In this document: positions 61,811 through 64,000 of the stretch, in pieces | How the letters are laid out: the number at the start of each line of letters is the position of its first letter | How positions within the stretch are numbered: position 1 is the first letter of the stretch | NCBI GenBank assembly: GCA_026627385.1 | Contig: JAPNUR010000002.1 | Location: 124,001 to 188,000 of the forward strand | Length of the DNA: 64,000 bases | Source: Bacillota bacterium | Lineage (GTDB): Bacteria; Bacillota; Sulfobacillia; Sulfobacillales; Sulfobacillaceae | Direction of reading: 5' to 3' | Program-made: the position numbers and the translations under genes | The notes under the pieces: generated by a model | Seen by the model: the letters and a program-made list of their open reading frames with translations, nothing else | Told to the model about the DNA's origin: nothing | Databases searched by the model: none

Positions 61811-63349
61811 ATGGAGCGATTATACGTATTAGATACCACGCTTCGCGATGGAGAACAGATTCCGGGGGCGAAATTAACCGCGCCTGAAAAGCTCGAAATT
61901 GCCCGCCAGTTGGCCGTGTTAGGTGTGGACGTCATTGAGGCAGGGTTTCCGGCATCGTCTCCGGGTGATTTCGAAGCGGTGCAGATGATTGCTCGGGAGA
62001 TCCGCCACACCGGCATCACCGCGTTGGCTCGGGCTGTGCGTGAGGATATTGACGCGGTCTGGGACGCCATTCGTGAGGCCGAATACCCTCAAATTCACAT
62101 TGTGCTGGGCGTCTCAGATATTCACTTAGAAGGCAAGTTTCGTCGGTCGCGTGAAGAGATCCTGGCGATGGGCGTCGAAGCCGTCCGCTACGCCAAGCAG
62201 TTTACTCCTTATGTCCAATACTCGACGGAAGATGCGGGTCGAGCCGACTTAAACTACCTTAAGCAAACGGTGGAAGCGGTGATTAAGGCGGGGGCCACGG
62301 TGGTGAACATTCCGGACACCACCGGCTACTGTGATCCCGAGGAGTTTGGTCACATCATTCACGTGTTAAAGACAGAGGTTCCCAACATTGATCAAGCACT
62401 GTTGTCTGTACATTGTCACAATGATTTAGGCATGGCCACGGCCAATACCTTGGCAGCGGTGAAAAATGGGGCGCGCCGGGTTGAAGTGACCATAAACGGG
62501 CTGGGTGAGCGGGCAGGCAATACGGCGTTGGAAGAGGTCGTCATGGCGATCAGGGTCAAGCCTGAATTCTACCAAGTCACCACCAACATTAGAACTGAAG
62601 AGATTGCGCGGACGAGTCGGTTGGTGTCGAGTTTAACGGGCATTTGGGTGCAGCCCAACAAGGCCATTGTGGGGTCCAATGCGTTTGCGCACTCATCCGG
62701 CATCCACCAAGATGGCGTCTTGAAAAACCGTCAGACGTATGAAATTATTGACCCGCGTTGGGTAGGCATTACCGAATCCCGCATGGTGCTCACGGCCCGC
62801 AGCGGTCGTCATGCGGTGCGCGCGAGATTACGCGAGCTCGGCCGGGAATTAGACGACGCGCGATTTGAGCAATTTCACCGCCAGTTTCTGGATTTGGCTG
62901 ATCGCAAAAAGGAAGTCTACGATGAAGATTTGTTGGCTCTTTTAGCCGAGGAGGAGCGAGCACCGCAACGTCAGGGTTATGAGCTGACCTCACTGGAGGT
63001 GACGCTGGGGAGCCAGCGCAACCCGTCGGCTCGCGTGGGGTTGCGGTTGCCGGACGGCCGCGAAGCGGAGGCCGAGGCCACCGGATCAGGGCCAGTGGAT
63101 GCTGCCTATCGCGCCATTGATTCCCTCATTAGCCGGGAGTCGCGATTGCTGGAGTTTTCCTTGCAATCCGTTACCGAAGGGATTGATGCGCAAGCGCGCG
63201 TGTCGGTGCGGTTGGAGATTGATGGCGAAGTGTTTGTCGGGCGGGGTGTCGATTCCGATATTGTTCTGTCGGGGGTGAAAGCCTATCTCGACGCCTGGAA
63301 TCGCGCGTTGTTTCGCCGCGAGGTGGCTTCCTACCAGCAGGTGCCGTAA
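61811..63349 (+). CDS. leuA: 2-Isopropylmalate synthase
   Basis: LeuA condenses acetyl-CoA and 2-oxoisovalerate, the first step of leucine synthesis. The 512 residues have DTTLRDGEQIPGAKL with the metal Asp, SVHCHNDLGMATANTLAA with metal His residues, NGLGERAGNTALEEV, and after about 390 a LeuA dimer regulatory domain (SRVGLRLPDGREAEAEATG-like region, 415-500) used for leucine feedback. ATG 61811 has AAAGGA upstream. Citramalate synthase is an alternative that cannot be excluded without comparison. Confidence 0.93.
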   Translation: MERLYVLDTTLRDGEQIPGAKLTAPEKLEIARQLAVLGVDVIEAGFPASSPGDFEAVQMIAREIRHTGITALARAVREDIDAVWDAIREAEYPQIHIVLGVSDIHLEGKFRRSREEILAMGVEAVRYAKQFTPYVQYSTEDAGRADLNYLKQTVEAVIKAGATVVNIPDTTGYCDPEEFGHIIHVLKTEVPNIDQALLSVHCHNDLGMATANTLAAVKNGARRVEVTINGLGERAGNTALEEVVMAIRVKPEFYQVTTNIRTEEIARTSRLVSSLTGIWVQPNKAIVGSNAFAHSSGIHQDGVLKNRQTYEIIDPRWVGITESRMVLTARSGRHAVRARLRELGRELDDARFEQFHRQFLDLADRKKEVYDEDLLALLAEEERAPQRQGYELTSLEVTLGSQRNPSARVGLRLPDGREAEAEATGSGPVDAAYRAIDSLISRESRLLEFSLQSVTEGIDAQARVSVRLEIDGEVFVGRGVDSDIVLSGVKAYLDAWNRALFRREVASYQQVP

Positions 63350-63437
63350 ATCCGTCATGCGTGTTGGGAGCCGGGGGGCGGGGCGCATGGCGCTTTTCAA
63401 TCCGTCCGAATGAGGAGTATCATTGGGCGTCGTTCTA

Positions 63438-63446
63438 TGTTATAAT
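63438..63446 (+). promoter_or_regulatory. Extended -10 promoter for the trp leader
   Basis: TGTTATAAT (63438-63446) gives a perfect TATAAT with the TGn extension. No well-spaced -35 hexamer is present. Transcription would begin near 63453, leaving a leader of about 365 nt before trpE. Confidence 0.55.
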
Positions 63447-63554
63447 GCGAATGGCAGAAAATCTCCTACAAGGCGGGATGAGAATCGTCTTCAGTCGCGA
63501 TGGGCAGTGGCTTGTAGGGGTTGTAGGGTTCAGGTCATACGGCAAGGCAATGAA

Positions 63555-63765
63555 TGGGAAGAGTAACCGACAGGCAAACCGTTCAGCGAGCCGGGGAGGG
63601 TGTGAGCTCGGCAGGAAGCGGTCGGCGAATGGGCCCAAGAGCTGCTACCCGAACAACAGTAGGCGTAGCCGGGCTCTTCCTCCGTTATCCAGGAAGGCAT
63701 ATTTGGATGCGAGAGCATCCCGTATGACTAAGTGAGGCATGAGCCTAAGTGGGGTGGCACCGCGG
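63555..63765 (+). ncRNA. T-box riboswitch, tRNA(Trp) type
   Basis: This leader senses uncharged tRNA and lets transcription go on into trpE. Stem I contains the distal-loop block AGCCGGGGAGGGTGTGAGC (63590-63608). The specifier is TGG at 63630-63632 (in CGAATGGGCC), the tryptophan codon. The antiterminator T-box GTGGGGTGGCACCGCGG lies at 63749-63765; its TGGC would pair with GCCA, fitting the G discriminator of bacterial tRNA(Trp). Specifier, discriminator and target gene agree. Confidence 0.85.
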
Positions 63766-63767
63766 AG

Positions 63768-63805
63768 CAACCTTCGTCCCGAGGGATGAGGGTTGAATTA
63801 TTTTT
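63768..63805 (+). terminator. T-box intrinsic terminator before trpE
   Basis: CAACCTTCGTCCC (63768-63780) pairs along its whole length with GGGATGAGGGTTG (63783-63795), with two G-U pairs, followed by AATTATTTTT. It is mutually exclusive with the antiterminator that includes the T-box sequence just upstream. Confidence 0.85.
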
Positions 63806-63819
63806 GCGGAGGGACAATT

Positions 63820-64000
63820 GTGCAGATCACGAAAGCGCTGCCGGGGGAAGACGTGTGGGATGACGGGCAAGCCCAACACGTGGCGTTGGTGCGACGGTAC
63901 GCGGTCGACCAGTTGACACCGATTTCAGCGTTTTTGCGGCTGAGGTCGTTAGGCGCCCATACGTTATTGGAAAGTGTCGAAGGTGACGATAAGATGGCCC
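63820..64000 (+). CDS. trpE: Anthranilate synthase component I, 5' part
   Basis: TrpE makes anthranilate from chorismate with ammonia from TrpG. Only the first 60 codons are in the window: after VQITKALPGEDVW the sequence reads LTPISAFLRLRSLGAHTLLE and SVEGDDKMA, which matches the N-terminal TrpE fold (TPxSAxxRLR...FLLESVEG) containing the tryptophan feedback region. The GTG follows GCGGAGGGACAATT. The tRNA(Trp) T-box upstream supports the assignment. Confidence 0.85.
   Translation, partial: MQITKALPGEDVWDDGQAQHVALVRRYAVDQLTPISAFLRLRSLGAHTLLESVEGDDKMA

Noticed and set aside
63361-63735. 124-codon frame in the trp leader
   Set aside because: It overlaps promoter, T-box and specifier elements and reads as an Arg/Ser-rich translation of structured RNA.

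Overview
This window looks like a chromosomal segment of a spore-forming, fairly GC-rich member of the Firmicutes (Bacillota). The best guess is an acidophile of the Sulfobacillus type. That placement is an inference from gene content: the B. subtilis-like order rsgA-rpe-(spoVM)-rpmB-asp23-DAK kinase-recG, remA-rpoZ-coaBC-priA-fmt-rsmB-rlmN-prpC-pknB, a tRNA(Trp) T-box, 28-residue SpoVM, Spo0A-type boxes, and an exported G1-family (acid-acting) peptidase. No rRNA, tRNA or CRISPR array was found.

Layout. 1-12.1 kb: housekeeping genes (3' part of ligA, two orphan oligopeptide ABC ATPases, a dCMP-type deaminase, gatCAB, an LD-carboxypeptidase, a RumA-type rRNA methyltransferase, an amino-acid permease, an acyl-CoA thioesterase). 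12.1-19.9 kb: a compact ten-gene operon that joins a minimal type IV secretion core (VirB2-like pilin, VirB6-like membrane protein, PrgI-like protein, TraC-like protein, VirB4 ATPase) to Tad/Flp pilus assembly parts (CpaB-like SAF protein, a degenerate CpaE-position protein, CpaF ATPase, TadB-like and TadC-like platform proteins). Its leader carries three perfect Spo0A boxes, two of them 10 bp apart, and a strong dyad. No relaxase, coupling protein or integrase is present. This is the most unusual system in the window. 19.9-23.1 kb: a decayed stretch, a 45-codon membrane-protein gene coupled to an unusual uppP, and a junkyard of TnpB, IS66, IS4 and PIN-toxin remnants.

23.1-33.0 kb: a glycolate oxidase operon (glcE-glcF-glcD, minus strand) and histidine biosynthesis (hisC, then hisZ-G-B-H-A-F-IE, with hisD absent). 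33.0-40.1 kb: mostly minus strand: a 33-residue membrane peptide with its own sigma-A promoter, an L-2-hydroxyglutarate oxidase, the G1 peptidase, a HAD hydrolase, an MBL-fold hydrolase and proBA. 40.3-44.6 kb: a Ca2+-type P-ATPase, dapF and a DedA protein.

44.8-61.6 kb: a long information-processing and signalling cluster (remA, rpoZ, coaBC, priA, fmt, rsmB, rlmN, PP2C phosphatase, PASTA kinase, rsgA, rpe, a two-helix membrane protein, spoVM, hslO, rpmB on the other strand, asp23, a DhaL/DAK2 protein, recG). Many genes overlap by 1-50 nt, which suggests translational coupling. CoaBC carries substitutions at residues normally considered catalytic. 61.7-64.0 kb: leuA with a clear promoter, then a tRNA(Trp)-type T-box with terminator in front of the 5' end of trpE, which runs off the window.

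All functional calls come from reading motifs by eye. No alignment, folding or database search was run.
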